Positions 19,326 through 30,374 of a DNA stretch of 64,000 nt are shown here, one piece after another. The number at the start of each line of letters is the position of its first letter. The stretch's first letter is position 1. The notes beneath the pieces were generated by a model, which saw only the letters and a program-made list of their open reading frames with translations, did no database searches and was not told the origin of the DNA. The stretch is taken from assembly GCF_038967635.1 (NCBI RefSeq), contig NZ_CP152413.1, positions 1,178,001 through 1,242,000 of the forward strand, written 5' to 3'. The stretch comes from Bradyrhizobium sp. B124 (GTDB lineage: Bacteria; Pseudomonadota; Alphaproteobacteria; Rhizobiales; Xanthobacteraceae). The position numbers were made by a program, and so were the translations under genes.

Positions 19326-19652
19326 TCACTTGACCGCTGAGAACGACGTCGGCACCAATAGCTGGTTGACAATGTTGAGAACGATCTGGCCGTCCTCCTC
19401 GGTCTTGGCGCGCGCGGTGATCCATTCCGGATCGGTCGCGAACGCGGTCCACTTCTTCTCGCGCTCGGCAAGCGATTCCCAGGCCAGCAGATAGGTCAGT
19501 TCCTGGTTGGATTCGCCGACCAGCGTCGTGAAGAAGCCGGCTTGCCTGATACCGTGCTTGTCCCAGAGCTTCAGCGTGATGGTCTCGAAGCGCTTCAGCA
19601 GCGCCGGCAGCCGGCCCGGCAGGCAGCGATAGACGCGGGTCTCGTAGATCAT
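19326..19652 (-). CDS. NIPSNAP family protein
   Basis: A 108-residue NIPSNAP-family protein (dimeric alpha/beta barrel). The pattern is typical: MIYETRVYRCLPGRLPALL at the N terminus, then FFTTLVGESNQELTYLLAW and a C-terminal strand. The function of bacterial members is unknown; the fold is shared with small-molecule-binding ABM proteins. It is divergent from the OmpR-type regulator at 19908, and the intervening region contains a direct-repeat box (19761-19780), so it may be part of that regulon. Confidence 0.8.
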   Translation of the reverse strand: MIYETRVYRCLPGRLPALLKRFETITLKLWDKHGIRQAGFFTTLVGESNQELTYLLAWESLAEREKKWTAFATDPEWITARAKTEEDGQIVLNIVNQLLVPTSFSAVK

Positions 19653-19760
19653 TGGCAGTCCTCCCAGATCCAGTTGTGCGGGCGGTTATAGCCAGCGGGT
19701 TCCAGACTGTCTTGAGGGGGCGACAACATGGCACCCCTGCTCGTCGGTAGCGGCCATTTC

Positions 19761-19780
19761 CGCAATGTTGTTGCAATGTT
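19761..19780 (+). promoter_or_regulatory. Putative OmpR-type regulator box (11-bp direct repeat)
   Basis: The sequence carries GCAATG twice, 11 bp apart (GCAATGTTGTTGCAATG). PhoB/OmpR dimers bind direct repeats with about an 11-bp period. It lies between the divergent NIPSNAP and response-regulator genes, and the same box recurs at 21974-21990 in front of the methyltransferase gene. Binding by the adjacent regulator is inferred. Confidence 0.55.
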
Positions 19781-19907
19781 ACTTGCCCAAAGCATGCCCA
19801 GGAAAAGTGCGAAGCGGTTTTCCGAAATGGGGATGCTCAAGCAAAAGGCTAAAGCGCGCCTCATAGGGGCTTAGCACCGGCCGTACGGGATCTGGACCCA
19901 AAAGCAC

Positions 19908-20582
19908 ATGCGGATACTGCTGGTTGAAGACGAGGCCGAAATGGCGGCGGCGCTGGCGCAGGCGCTGAAGGGCTACGACATGGTCGTCGATCATGTGCCG
20001 ACGCTTGCCGAGGCCGAGGAAGCGATTTCCGCCGACGTACATGGCGCGGTCCTGCTCGACCGCCAGCTTCCCGACGGCGACGGCCTCATGCTGATCCCGA
20101 AGCTGCGCGCCAAGGCCGCCGGAGTGCCGATCATCGTGCTGACCGCGCGCGGCGACCTCGCCGACCGCATCACCGGCCTCGACAGTGGCGCCGACGACTA
20201 TCTCGCCAAGCCGTTCGCGGTCGAGGAGCTGTTGGCGCGGCTGCGCGCCGTGCTGCGCCGTCCCGCCGGCGTGCAGTTCGAGATCATCAAGGCCGGCCGC
20301 ATGGCGTTCGATTGCAGCCATCGCGAGGCCAGCGTCAATGGCCGGCCGCTCGAGCTGCCGCGGCGCGAGCTGCTGGTGCTGGAGACGCTGCTGCGCCGGA
20401 TGGGCCGCACCGTGCTGCGCGGGACGCTCGAGGAAGCCGTCTACAATTTCGAGGACGAGATTCAGTCGAACGCGCTCGACGCTCACGTCTCGCGGCTGCG
20501 GCGCAAGCTCGCCGACTCCGATGCCGGCGTCGAAATCCACAGCATCCGGGGCGTGGGCTACCTGCTGAAGCAGGTATCATGA
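19908..20582 (+). CDS. OmpR/PhoB-family response regulator
   Basis: A 224-residue regulator with an N-terminal receiver (acidic residues E7-D8, phospho-acceptor D51 in LLDRQLPDGDG, T79-like switch in VLTARG, lysine in AKPFAVEELL) and a C-terminal winged-helix DNA-binding domain (about 125-224, ending HSIRGVGYLL). It overlaps the downstream kinase gene by ATGA, so the two form a two-component operon. The signal is unknown. A repeated box upstream (19761-19780) points to autoregulation. Confidence 0.93.
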   Translation: MRILLVEDEAEMAAALAQALKGYDMVVDHVPTLAEAEEAISADVHGAVLLDRQLPDGDGLMLIPKLRAKAAGVPIIVLTARGDLADRITGLDSGADDYLAKPFAVEELLARLRAVLRRPAGVQFEIIKAGRMAFDCSHREASVNGRPLELPRRELLVLETLLRRMGRTVLRGTLEEAVYNFEDEIQSNALDAHVSRLRRKLADSDAGVEIHSIRGVGYLLKQVS

Positions 20583-21958
20583 ACGAACCCGCCGATCACT
20601 ATTGCCTGCACTCGCAACTGAGCTGGCGCCTGGTTGCACTGCAGGCTGCCCTGCTGACCGGACTCGTGCTCACGGTGCTTGGCGCACTGTGGGCCTCGGG
20701 CTTCCTGCTGGTCAATCGGGATGAAGATCGCGTCATCGACGTCGTGCAATCGGCCGTCGCGCGCGACGCGCGGGGCGAACTCGTGCTGCGCCCGACCGAC
20801 GATCTCAGCAAACTGCGCGCCGAGATTCCCGATCTCTGGTTCGCGGTGCGGGACCGCGACGGACACACGCTCTCCGAAGGCGACGTGCCCTCCGATTTCG
20901 AACGGATCGGCAATGCCCTCGATCATATCAGCCAGGCGCGGCTCGGTTACCAGATGCTGGAGGACAGCCCGAGCAAGCCCGCGGCGCGGCTGAAGCGCGT
21001 CAACACCGATGCCGGAAACGTCCAGATTCTGACCGCGACGCAAGGCCGGATGACCGGAACCAAGGCGCTGCTGGTGATGGCGGCGACGTGCCTGGGCTCT
21101 ACCCTGCCCGGCCTGTTGCTGATGGCGTGCGCCACCTTCATCGCGACGCCGATGGTGGTGCGGCGCGCCTTCGCCGGCATCGAGTCCGCGTCCGACGAGG
21201 CCCGCCGGATCGATTTCCGCCAGCGCGGCAGCCGGCTATCGGCTGACCATTTGCCGCTCGAAGTCGCGCCGCTTGTGAGCGCCGTCAACGATGCGCTGAA
21301 GCGGCTCGACGACGGCTATTCGCGCCATCAGCGCTTCGTCGCGGATGCCGCGCATGAATTGCGCACGCCGATCGCGATCCTCAACACGCGGCTGGAGTCG
21401 CTGCCGCCGGGACCCGAGAAAACCCGCCTGCTCGAGGACTCGGCGCGGCTTGCGACGCTCGCCGAGCAGCTGCTCGACATCCAGCGCTTCGACCAGTGCC
21501 GCAATCCGTTCGGCCGCGTCGATCTCGTCGCGGTCGCGCGCAGCGTCGCCGCCGACCTCGCGCCGCTCGCGATCGCGGCCGGTTACGAATTGTCGCTCGA
21601 CACCGCAACCGGTCGGGTCGAGACGCTGGGCGACCGCGCTGCGCTCGAGCGTGCGCTGACCAATCTCGTGCAGAACGCCATCCAGCATGGCGGCCGCCGC
21701 GGCACCATCACCATCCATGTCGGTAGCGCCGCGACGATCGACGTGTCAGATGAAGGCAACGGCATTCCGAAGGATGAGCGCACGCGGATCTTCGATCCGT
21801 TCTATCGGCTTGCGCCGCTCGACCGCGGCGCCGGCCTCGGACTCAACATGGTGCGCGAGATCGCAAGACTGCATGGCGGTCACGTCTCGGTGCTTGACGG
21901 ACCGAAGGGCGGCGCGAGCTTCCGTCTCACGTTACCGCCGGCACCGTTCGCGTCGTAA
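20579..21958 (+). CDS. Sensor histidine kinase (partner of the OmpR-type regulator)
   Basis: A 459-residue inner-membrane kinase. Transmembrane helices are at about 18-45 and 163-192, bounding a periplasmic sensor of about 115 residues. A HAMP-like linker follows, then HisKA with the phospho-histidine H259 in DAAHELRTPIAIL, and an HATPase domain with the N box (NLVQNAIQHGG), G1 (DEGNGIPKDE) and G2 (GAGLGLNMV). The ATG overlaps the regulator stop. The frame is open far upstream inside the regulator gene but out of register with it, so the coupled ATG is the real start. Confidence 0.93.
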   Translation: MNEPADHYCLHSQLSWRLVALQAALLTGLVLTVLGALWASGFLLVNRDEDRVIDVVQSAVARDARGELVLRPTDDLSKLRAEIPDLWFAVRDRDGHTLSEGDVPSDFERIGNALDHISQARLGYQMLEDSPSKPAARLKRVNTDAGNVQILTATQGRMTGTKALLVMAATCLGSTLPGLLLMACATFIATPMVVRRAFAGIESASDEARRIDFRQRGSRLSADHLPLEVAPLVSAVNDALKRLDDGYSRHQRFVADAAHELRTPIAILNTRLESLPPGPEKTRLLEDSARLATLAEQLLDIQRFDQCRNPFGRVDLVAVARSVAADLAPLAIAAGYELSLDTATGRVETLGDRAALERALTNLVQNAIQHGGRRGTITIHVGSAATIDVSDEGNGIPKDERTRIFDPFYRLAPLDRGAGLGLNMVREIARLHGGHVSVLDGPKGGASFRLTLPPAPFAS

Positions 21959-21973
21959 CACACGCAACATCGC

Positions 21974-21990
21974 GCAATGTTGTCGCAATG
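21974..21990 (+). promoter_or_regulatory. Second copy of the OmpR-type regulator box
   Basis: GCAATG repeated at an 11-bp period (GCAATGTTGTCGCAATG), differing by one base from the box at 19762-19778. It lies 15 bp after the kinase stop and 71 bp before the methyltransferase start. A partly overlapping inverted repeat CAACAT/ATGTTG is also present. This suggests the methyltransferase gene has its own regulated promoter. Confidence 0.55.
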
Positions 21991-22061
21991 CAGACCCCGC
22001 AAAGAAGAGATCGCGCCGCGCAATCGAGTCGCGGCGTTGCGACACTTTGCTGGGAATCCAA

Positions 22062-22724
22062 ATGGCACATGATCTCCTGTCTTTCTTCACGGCGTGGATG
22101 GCAGCCCCCGGCCGCGTCGGCGCCATCGCGCCCTCGGGCACAGCGCTCGCCGAACTGATCACGCGCGACATCAGCGCCAACACCGGTCCGGTGCTGGAGC
22201 TCGGTCCTGGAACGGGCGCCTTCACCTATCAACTGTTGAAGCGCGGCGTGCGCCAGCAGGATCTCACGCTGATCGAATACGGTTCGGATTTCATGCGGCT
22301 GCTGCAGCTCCGCTTTCCCGGCGCGCGCGTGCTGTGGATGGACGCTGCGCGGCTGGCTTCGGAACGGCTGTATGAGGGCGCGCCGGTCGGCGCCGTCGTC
22401 AGCGGACTGCCGCTGCTCAACATGTCGCCGCGCAAGGTGATCTCGATCGTCAGCGGCGCCTTCAGCTACATGCGTCCCAATGGCGCGTTCTATCAATTCA
22501 CCTACGGCATGCGCTGCCCGATACCGCGGCCGATCCTCGACCGGCTCGGTCTGCGCGCCACGCTGGTCGATCGCGCCATCCTCAACGTGCCGCCTGCCGC
22601 GGTCTACCGGCTGACGCGACGCCCGCAATACAAGCTGATCACGCGCGACGTCAGCCCTGCGGCCGATGCAGGCGTCTCACCGGTCAAGAAGGAACGCCGG
22701 GCCAGCGAGGACTGCGCCGTCTGA
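22062..22724 (+). CDS. SAM-dependent methyltransferase, phospholipid N-methyltransferase-like
   Basis: A 220-residue class I methyltransferase with the SAM-binding motif VLELGPGTGAFTYQLL (about residues 45-60) and an N-terminal segment FFTAWMAAPGRVGAIAPSG typical of the soluble phosphatidylethanolamine N-methyltransferase (PmtA/PmtX) and related ribosomal-adenine methylase-like group. The late motif SGLPLLNMSP resembles the SGLPxxN motif of these enzymes. It probably methylates phosphatidylethanolamine or an intermediate on the path to phosphatidylcholine, but a paralogue with other specificity is possible. It follows the two-component operon and is preceded by a copy of its box, so envelope-lipid control is plausible. 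Confidence 0.75.
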   Translation: MAHDLLSFFTAWMAAPGRVGAIAPSGTALAELITRDISANTGPVLELGPGTGAFTYQLLKRGVRQQDLTLIEYGSDFMRLLQLRFPGARVLWMDAARLASERLYEGAPVGAVVSGLPLLNMSPRKVISIVSGAFSYMRPNGAFYQFTYGMRCPIPRPILDRLGLRATLVDRAILNVPPAAVYRLTRRPQYKLITRDVSPAADAGVSPVKKERRASEDCAV

Positions 22725-22743
22725 CGGCGCAGTCGATGGCGGC

Positions 22744-24381
<1,638 letters not shown>

Positions 24382-24542
24382 TTACCTTTAAGCCGACTCC
24401 AGCGATTCGCAAAACGAATCGGCTGTTCCCGGCAAACAATCCACCGGGCTGTGGGTTACATTAAATTGGAAGCGATTTCAGAGCATTGATGGGGATTTCT
24501 GATGCAGGATGCCAGCGCTGCATCCTGCATGGCGCCCCTGCT

Positions 24543-24932
24543 TTATTGCGACCGTGGTGCCTGCGGGCCGCTCGGAGCCTGCTGCCCCTGCTGCTCGTCG
24601 GTCTTCTTCAGCGAATCGAGGATGCCGCCGGAGGTCGGTGCAGTGATCGGCGCGCCGCTGGCCGGCTGGGTCTGCGCCGGCGCGCCGGTGCCGATGATCG
24701 AGCTCGGCTTGCGGTCGTAGCCCGCATACCAGGACAGGAACAGGCTGGTGAGGAAGAAGCCGGCCGCGAGGATCGCGGTGGTCCGCGACAGCAGATTCGC
24801 GGTGCCGCGGCTCGACATGAAGCCGGCGCCGCCGCCCATGCCAAGGCCGCCGCCTTCGGATTTCTGCAACAAAACAGCGCCGATCATGACGGCGACGATC
24901 ATGAGATGGATAATGATAACGACAGTCTGCAT
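24543..24932 (-). CDS. secG: Preprotein translocase subunit SecG
   Basis: Auxiliary subunit of the SecYEG channel (129 residues). Two transmembrane helices (about 4-22, VVIIIHLMIVAVMIGAVLL, and 52-72) flank the conserved cytoplasmic loop QKSEGGGLGMGGG. The C-terminal tail is long, Pro/Ala/Gln-rich and low in complexity, as in other alphaproteobacteria. The ATG at 24932 is chosen because GGAAGG lies 7 bp upstream; the frame is open further but without SecG-like sequence. Confidence 0.93.
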   Translation of the reverse strand: MQTVVIIIHLMIVAVMIGAVLLQKSEGGGLGMGGGAGFMSSRGTANLLSRTTAILAAGFFLTSLFLSWYAGYDRKPSSIIGTGAPAQTQPASGAPITAPTSGGILDSLKKTDEQQGQQAPSGPQAPRSQ

Positions 24933-25100
24933 CGCAAGCCTTCCGTCACAAGCCGCCAAGCGGCCAGACAAACGGCGCTATCGGCTTTGCGGTTTTTCGT
25001 GAAGTCGCGCCCTGTTACACGATTGGACCGGGCATTGTCACCCCCGAGATAGTCGCAATGGCGGACATCTCAAGCGGCGCCGATTGCATCGGCCCGAGGC

Positions 25101-25137
25101 TTGATCGGAACCGGCTCTTTCCATTATAATAGACAAA
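25101..25137 (+). promoter_or_regulatory. Promoter giving a probable leaderless transcript
   Basis: TTGATC (25101-25106), an 18-bp spacer and a perfect TATAAT (25125-25130) lie so that transcription would start about 7 bp downstream, at or next to the A of the ATG at 25137. There is no Shine-Dalgarno sequence before that ATG. The XRE-cupin gene is therefore probably leaderless. Confidence 0.6.
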
Positions 25138-25703
25138 TGGATACTTTGATAGACGATCTGAGCCAACGCCTGGCGCAGCGGATCCGGCTCGAGCGCGACG
25201 GCCGGGGCTGGTCGCTGGCCGAGCTTGCCGAACGCTCCGGCGTCTCGAAGGCGACGATCAGCAAGATCGAGCGCGCCGAAGTCAGCCCGACCGCGGTCGT
25301 CCTGGTGCGCCTCGCCTCGGCCTTCGACCTTACTCTGGCCGGGCTGATGTTGCGCGCCGAGGGCCAGGGCGAGCGCCTGTCGCGCGCCACCACGCAGCCG
25401 GTCTGGAGCGATCCGGAAACCGGCTATCTGCGCCGCCAGGTGTTCAGCCGTCCCGATCATCCGGTCGAGTTGGTGCGGGTGGAAATGCCGCCGAAGCAAT
25501 CCGTGACCCTGCCCGCCTCGTCCTACGCCCATATCCGCCAACTGGTCTGGGTGCTGAGCGGCAGCCTCGTCATCACCGAGGGCGGCGCGCGCTATGTACT
25601 CGCGAGCGGCGATTGCCTCGGCTTCGGCCCGCCCGCCGAGACCACCTTCGCCAACGAAACCAACGCCGGCTGCACCTACGTGGTCGCCCTGGCCCGGAGC
25701 TGA
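25137..25703 (+). CDS. XRE-family regulator with C-terminal cupin domain
   Basis: A 188-residue transcription factor. Residues 8-63 form a helix-turn-helix of the Cro/CI type (LAELAERSGVSKATISKIER), and residues about 105-180 a cupin sensor domain (VLSGSLVITEGG). XRE-cupin proteins typically repress or activate adjacent metabolic or detoxification genes in response to a small ligand. It is followed 3 bp later by a GNAT gene, the usual pairing for this class. The start is fixed by a TATAAT placed to give a leaderless message. Confidence 0.88.
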   Translation: MDTLIDDLSQRLAQRIRLERDGRGWSLAELAERSGVSKATISKIERAEVSPTAVVLVRLASAFDLTLAGLMLRAEGQGERLSRATTQPVWSDPETGYLRRQVFSRPDHPVELVRVEMPPKQSVTLPASSYAHIRQLVWVLSGSLVITEGGARYVLASGDCLGFGPPAETTFANETNAGCTYVVALARS

Positions 25704-25706
25704 TGC

Positions 25707-26246
25707 ATGTCGCAGTTCGCCATCAAGCCGCTCGAGGACGGACCGGACCTGCGCAACGCGCTCGGTGCGCTGCTGGTCGAGACCGTCGCCAGCGGCGGCT
25801 CGGTGAGCTTCATGCATCCGCTGCCGTTAAATGACGCGAAGGCATTCTGGCAGGATTCGCTTGGCGCCGCTGCGCGCGGCGAGCGAATAGTGCTCGGCGC
25901 GTTCGACGGCGACAGCCTGATCGGCACCGTGACGCTGCTGTTGAAGCTGCCGCCGAACCAGCCGCATCGCGCCGAGATCGCCAAGATGATGACGCACCTC
26001 AGCCACCGCAACCGCGGCGTGGCGACCGCATTGCTGCGCGCCGCCGAGCAGCTGGCGATCGCGCACGGTCGCACGCTGCTGGTGCTCGACACCGCCGTCG
26101 ACGACGGCGCCGCGCCGCTTTACGAGAAACAGGGCTTTCAGCTCAGCGGCATCATCCCGGACTACGCGTTCAAGCCGCATGGCGGCCTCACCGGGACGAT
26201 GATCTATTGGAAGCGGATCGGCGCGGCCGCCATCCCGTCGCCCTGA
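25707..26246 (+). CDS. GNAT family N-acetyltransferase
   Basis: A 179-residue GNAT acetyltransferase. The acetyl-CoA pyrophosphate loop is seen as HLSHRNRGVATALLRAAEQ (motif A, about residues 96-114), and the C-terminal fold includes LYEKQGFQLSGIIPDYAFK. The acceptor is unknown. It forms an operon with the XRE-cupin regulator, whose control it likely shares. Its stop codon lies inside the left arm of a 91-bp palindromic repeat (26242-26332), which may also serve as transcription end. Confidence 0.85.
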   Translation: MSQFAIKPLEDGPDLRNALGALLVETVASGGSVSFMHPLPLNDAKAFWQDSLGAAARGERIVLGAFDGDSLIGTVTLLLKLPPNQPHRAEIAKMMTHLSHRNRGVATALLRAAEQLAIAHGRTLLVLDTAVDDGAAPLYEKQGFQLSGIIPDYAFKPHGGLTGTMIYWKRIGAAAIPSP

Positions 26247-26332
26247 GGAGCGCGTAGCGTGTCTCGAAGGGTCGACGGCCACGAGCCGGGCCGTCGATCC
26301 TTCGAGACGCGCGCAAGAGCGCGCTCCTCAGG
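26242..26332. repeat. 91-bp imperfect palindromic intergenic repeat
   Basis: Long inverted repeat with outer arms CCTGAGGAGCGCG/CGCGCTCCTCAGG and inner arms TCTCGAAGG-TCGACGGCC/GGCCGTCGATCCTTCGAGA. As I recall, elements of this type (CTGAGGAGCGCG..., usually followed by GATGACGG) are dispersed through Bradyrhizobium genomes. It overlaps the stop codon of the GNAT gene. Confidence 0.75.
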
Positions 26333-26384
26333 ATGACGGTGCGAGAGCTCGTCAGAATGACGGTGTGAGAACTCGGCGCAACGC

Positions 26385-27137
26385 CTAACAGCCCGCAGCG
26401 ATCGCCAAAAAGTCCGACGCCTTCAGGCTGGCGCCGCCGACCAGCGCGCCGTTGACATTGGCGACGGCCATCAGCTCGGCGGCATTCGACGGCTTCACCG
26501 AGCCGCCATAGAGGATCCTGATCCGGTTTCCCTCGCGCTTGAAGCGATCGGTGAGCTGACCTCGGATAAACCTGTGAACTTCCTCGACATCCCCAGCGGT
26601 CGGGGTCAGGCCGGTGCCGATTGCCCAGACCGGCTCATAGGCCACCACCAGATTGGCCGCGGTCGAGCCGTCGGGCAGCGAGCCCGCAAGCTGGGTGCCG
26701 CAGACGTCGAGCGTCTTGCCGGCGTCGCGCTGCTCGCGCGTCTCGCCGATGCAGACGATCGCGGTCAGCCCGGCACGCCAGACGGCCTCCGCCTTCTGCC
26801 GAATCAAGGCATCGGTCTCGCCATGATCGGCGCGCCGCTCGGAGTGGCCGACGATGATGGCGACCGCGCCGAGGTCTTTGAACATTTCCGCCGAGAGGTC
26901 GCCGGTGTGGGCGCCCGACGCCTTCGGGTGGCAATCCTGGGCGCCGACGGCGACCTTCGAGCCGCGCGCCTTATCGGCAAAGGCCCCGACCAAGGTCGCC
27001 GGCGGACACACCAGCAGATCGGCCTTCCCGGCGACATCGCCGGCGCCGGCCAGCATCGCGTCGAACTCGGCAAAGGAGGATTTCAGGCCGTTCATTTTCC
27101 AGTTGCCGGCGATCAGCGGCCGGATGGCGTCGGTCAT
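26385..27137 (-). CDS. tpiA: Triose-phosphate isomerase
   Basis: Interconverts dihydroxyacetone phosphate and glyceraldehyde 3-phosphate (250 residues). The phosphate loop lysine is in AGNWKMNG, the electrophilic histidine in [13 protein letters not shown], the catalytic glutamate in [13 protein letters not shown], and the C-terminal phosphate-binding loops in [11 protein letters not shown] and GALVGGASL. The ATG at 27137 is used, since the seven residues upstream are not part of the fold. Divergent from the PPIase gene with 240 bp between. Confidence 0.96.
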   Translation of the reverse strand: MTDAIRPLIAGNWKMNGLKSSFAEFDAMLAGAGDVAGKADLLVCPPATLVGAFADKARGSKVAVGAQDCHPKASGAHTGDLSAEMFKDLGAVAIIVGHSERRADHGETDALIRQKAEAVWRAGLTAIVCIGETREQRDAGKTLDVCGTQLAGSLPDGSTAANLVVAYEPVWAIGTGLTPTAGDVEEVHRFIRGQLTDRFKREGNRIRILYGGSVKPSNAAELMAVANVNGALVGGASLKASDFLAIAAGC

Positions 27138-27377
27138 GTCGGATTTCCCATCGTTCAAGCGTGCCCCTGCGCTATCAGAGCCGGGCGGCGACTTCCAGAG
27201 TGCGGCTTCGCGCCTGCCGTGCGACGCTTCCGCCCGCGCGCCCGAGGTTGCGGGGGGACACGAGCCACTTTATAAGCGTTTTCAATTCGGTGACGCCCTG
27301 CTGCTGGACAAAAAGTCCCAACTTTTAGTCCCACTTGGGTACGACCCGGTTCCCCTCCTGTAAAACAAGTTGGACCC

Positions 27378-29279
27378 ATGCTTCGAGGAATGCGGAAAGC
27401 CTCATCAAACTGGCTCGGCAAGACGATTATGGCCGTCGTGATGGGCGTTTTGATCGTCAGTTTCGGAATTTGGGGCATTGCCGACATCTTCAAAGGGTTT
27501 GGCCAGTCGACCTTCGCCAAGGTGGGTGGGACCGAGATTTCGGCCGAGCAGTTCCGCCAGATCTATACCGACCGCCTGCAGCAGCTTGGCCGCCAGTTCG
27601 GCCGTCCGCTGACCCCGGACCAGGCGCGCGCCTTCGGGATTGACCGCCAGGTGCTGCAGCAGACCCTCGCGGAGGCCGCGCTGGACGAGGAAGCGCGCCG
27701 CATGGGCCTCAACCAGTCCGATGCCGAGGTGTTGCGCACGATCTACAACGATCCGAACTTCAAGGGCCTCAACGGCCAGTTCGATCCGCAGCGCTTCCAG
27801 TCCGTGATCCGCAACTTCGGCTACACCGAGGGCCGCTACATCGCCGAGCAGCGCCGCGTCGGCCTGCGGCGGCAGATCGCCGGCACCATCTCGTCCGGGA
27901 TCGAGCCGACCAAGGCCGTGGTCGAGGCGCTGACCCGTTTCCAGAACGAGCAGCGCTCGATCGACTATGTCACGCTCGGCGCCGCGCAGGCCGGCACCAT
28001 CGATCCGCCCTCACCCGAGGCGCTCGCCGCCTATTTCGAGGACCATAAGGTCCAGTTCCGCGCGCCCGAGTACCGCAAGATCGCCTTCGTCGCGATCACG
28101 CCGGAAGAAATCGGCAAGTGGGAGACCGTGTCCGACGAGGATGCCAAGAAGATCTTCGAGGAGCGAAAGGACCGGCTCAGCACGCCGGAGAAGCGCGAGG
28201 TCTCGCAGATCGTGTTTCCGGACGCCGGTGAGGCGCAGGCCGCCCGCGCCCGCATCACCTCGGGCGCCTCGTTCGACGACATCGCCAAGGAGCGCAAGCT
28301 CAATCCCGCCGACGTCAATCTCGGCCTGGTCGCGAAGTCTGCGATCCTCGATCCGGCCGTCGGCGACGCCGCCTTCTCCCTGCCCGCGGGTGAAGTCAGC
28401 CAGCCGGTCCAGGGCCGCTTCGGCGTGGCGCTGGTCAAGGTCGGGAAGATCGAGCCCGGCGTGACCCCGAGCTATGAGGGCCTTGCGCAGCAGGTGAAGA
28501 ACGAGATCGCGACCGAGCGCGCCCGCGCCAAGGTCGCCGAGCTCCGAGACAAGATGGAAGACGAACGCGGCGGCGGCTCCAGCGTGATCGACGCGGCGCA
28601 GAAGCTGAAATTGACCGCCATCACCATCGACGCGATCGATCGCTCGGGGCGTCTGCCGAACGGCCAGGTCGCGTCAAACATCCCGCGCGGCCTCGACGTG
28701 GTGTCGCAGGCCTTCAACAGCGATGTCGGCGTCGACAACGATCCGATCCAGTTCAACAACGGCTATGTCTGGTACGACGTGCTCGGCGTCACGCCGTCGC
28801 GGGAGCGCACCCTCGACGAGGTCCGCGACCAGGTCGAGGCCAAGTGGCGCGAGGACCAGATCTCCGCCAAGCTGCGCGCCAAGGCGACCGAGATGGTCCA
28901 GAAGCTCGACAGCGGCGCCAAGCTCGCCGACGAGGCCACGGCGGCCGGCGTCAAGGTCGAGACCGCTGCGAACTTCCGCCGCGAGGCCACGCTGCCCAAC
29001 GTGCCGGCCGGCGTGATCGCGGCCGCGTTCCGCACCGCCAAAGACGGCGACGGACAGACCTCCGCGGCCGGCGGCAGCCAGTGGGTGGTGTTCCGCGTCA
29101 CCGATGTGACGGTGCCCCCAGTCGACTTCGCCTCCAACGAGGTCAAGCAGCTCAGCGAGGCGCTGCGGCCCTCGTTGAGCGACGAGCAGGTCGCGCAATA
29201 TGTCGCGAAGATCGAGACCGACATCGGTGTGACCGTCAACCAGGCAGCCTTCGCACAGGTGACAGGCGCGAATAATTGA
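27378..29279 (+). CDS. PpiD/SurA-like membrane-anchored peptidyl-prolyl isomerase
   Basis: A 633-residue periplasmic foldase anchored by one N-terminal helix (about residues 15-35, [21 protein letters not shown]). A SurA_N-type helical chaperone domain (about 45-230) is followed by a parvulin-like PPIC domain (around 240-380; [35 protein letters not shown]) and a second helical region. It resembles PpiD of E. coli, which assists proteins leaving the Sec channel. It lies 70 bp before trpD; the tpiA-ppiD-trp order is familiar in Bradyrhizobium. Confidence 0.88.
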   Translation: MLRGMRKASSNWLGKTIMAVVMGVLIVSFGIWGIADIFKGFGQSTFAKVGGTEISAEQFRQIYTDRLQQLGRQFGRPLTPDQARAFGIDRQVLQQTLAEAALDEEARRMGLNQSDAEVLRTIYNDPNFKGLNGQFDPQRFQSVIRNFGYTEGRYIAEQRRVGLRRQIAGTISSGIEPTKAVVEALTRFQNEQRSIDYVTLGAAQAGTIDPPSPEALAAYFEDHKVQFRAPEYRKIAFVAITPEEIGKWETVSDEDAKKIFEERKDRLSTPEKREVSQIVFPDAGEAQAARARITSGASFDDIAKERKLNPADVNLGLVAKSAILDPAVGDAAFSLPAGEVSQPVQGRFGVALVKVGKIEPGVTPSYEGLAQQVKNEIATERARAKVAELRDKMEDERGGGSSVIDAAQKLKLTAITIDAIDRSGRLPNGQVASNIPRGLDVVSQAFNSDVGVDNDPIQFNNGYVWYDVLGVTPSRERTLDEVRDQVEAKWREDQISAKLRAKATEMVQKLDSGAKLADEATAAGVKVETAANFRREATLPNVPAGVIAAAFRTAKDGDGQTSAAGGSQWVVFRVTDVTVPPVDFASNEVKQLSEALRPSLSDEQVAQYVAKIETDIGVTVNQAAFAQVTGANN

Positions 29280-29349
29280 GCATGATCTGGACAGCGCGGC
29301 GACGCGCTGCTCGGCGACCAAGCTCCAACACCAGACCCTGAGCCAGCGA

Positions 29350-30363
29350 ATGGATGACCTGAAATCGATCATCGGAAAAGTCGCCACCGGCGCCACGCTG
29401 ACGCGTGAAGAGGCGGCGTCCGCCTTCGACAGCATGATGTCGGGCGAAGCCACGCCCTCGCAGATGGGCGGGCTGTTGATGGCGCTGCGGGTGCGCGGCG
29501 AGACCGTCGAGGAGATCACCGGCGCGGTCAGCGCGATGCGCGGCAAGATGCTGCGGGTCACCGCACCGGCGGAGGCCGTCGACATCGTCGGCACCGGCGG
29601 CGACGGCTCGGGCTCGGTCAACGTCTCGACCTGCGCGGCCTTCATCGTGGCCGGCGCCGGCGTACCCGTTGCCAAGCACGGCAATCGCGCGCTGTCGTCG
29701 CGTTCGGGCTCGGCCGATGTGCTGGCTTCGCTCGGGGTGAAGATCGACCTGACGCCGGCGCAGGTCGGGCGCTGCGTCAAGGAAACCGGCATCGGCTTCA
29801 TGTTCGCGCCCTCGCATCATCCGGCAATGAAGAACGTCGGCCCGACCCGGGTCGAGCTCGCCACCCGCACCATCTTCAACCTGCTCGGGCCGCTCTCGAA
29901 CCCGGCCGGCGTCAAGCGGCAGATGGTCGGCGTGTTCTCGCGGCAATGGGTGCAGCCGCTGGCGCAGGTGTTGAAGAACCTCGGCTCCGACAAGGTCTGG
30001 GTCGTGCACGGCTCTGATGGCCTCGACGAGATCACCCTCACCGGCCCGACCTTCGTCGCCACGCTCGAGGACGGCGAGATCAGGACATCAGAGGTGACGC
30101 CTGAGGAGGCGGGCCTCGGCCGCGTCGGCGGCGAGGCGCTGAAGGGCGGTGATGCCGATGCCAATGCGATCGCGCTGTCGAGCGTGCTCCAGGGCAAGCC
30201 CAGCGCCTATCGCGACGTCGCTTTGCTCAACGCGGCCGCCGCGCTGATCGTGGCCGGCCGTGCCAAGGATTTGAAGGAAGGCGTGGCGATCGGCGCCCAG
30301 TCGCTCGACAGCGGCGCGGCCGCTGCGCGGCTGAAGCATCTGGTCGCGGTTTCCAACGGTTGA
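29350..30363 (+). CDS. trpD: Anthranilate phosphoribosyltransferase
   Basis: Second step of tryptophan biosynthesis: anthranilate plus PRPP gives phosphoribosylanthranilate (337 residues). The PRPP/diphosphate motif [17 protein letters not shown], the loop [17 protein letters not shown] and the anthranilate site region ([15 protein letters not shown]) are intact. Followed 11 bp later by trpC and then moaC. No leader peptide or attenuator is visible in the 70 bp upstream, so control of this operon is probably not by local attenuation. Confidence 0.96.
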   Translation: MDDLKSIIGKVATGATLTREEAASAFDSMMSGEATPSQMGGLLMALRVRGETVEEITGAVSAMRGKMLRVTAPAEAVDIVGTGGDGSGSVNVSTCAAFIVAGAGVPVAKHGNRALSSRSGSADVLASLGVKIDLTPAQVGRCVKETGIGFMFAPSHHPAMKNVGPTRVELATRTIFNLLGPLSNPAGVKRQMVGVFSRQWVQPLAQVLKNLGSDKVWVVHGSDGLDEITLTGPTFVATLEDGEIRTSEVTPEEAGLGRVGGEALKGGDADANAIALSSVLQGKPSAYRDVALLNAAAALIVAGRAKDLKEGVAIGAQSLDSGAAAARLKHLVAVSNG

Positions 30364-30374
30364 GCACGCAGATC

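Noticed and set aside
19649..19864. Minus-strand 71-codon frame between NIPSNAP and the response regulator
   Set aside because: It covers the putative regulator box and ends exactly in the NIPSNAP start; no conserved sequence or ribosome site, so likely non-coding.
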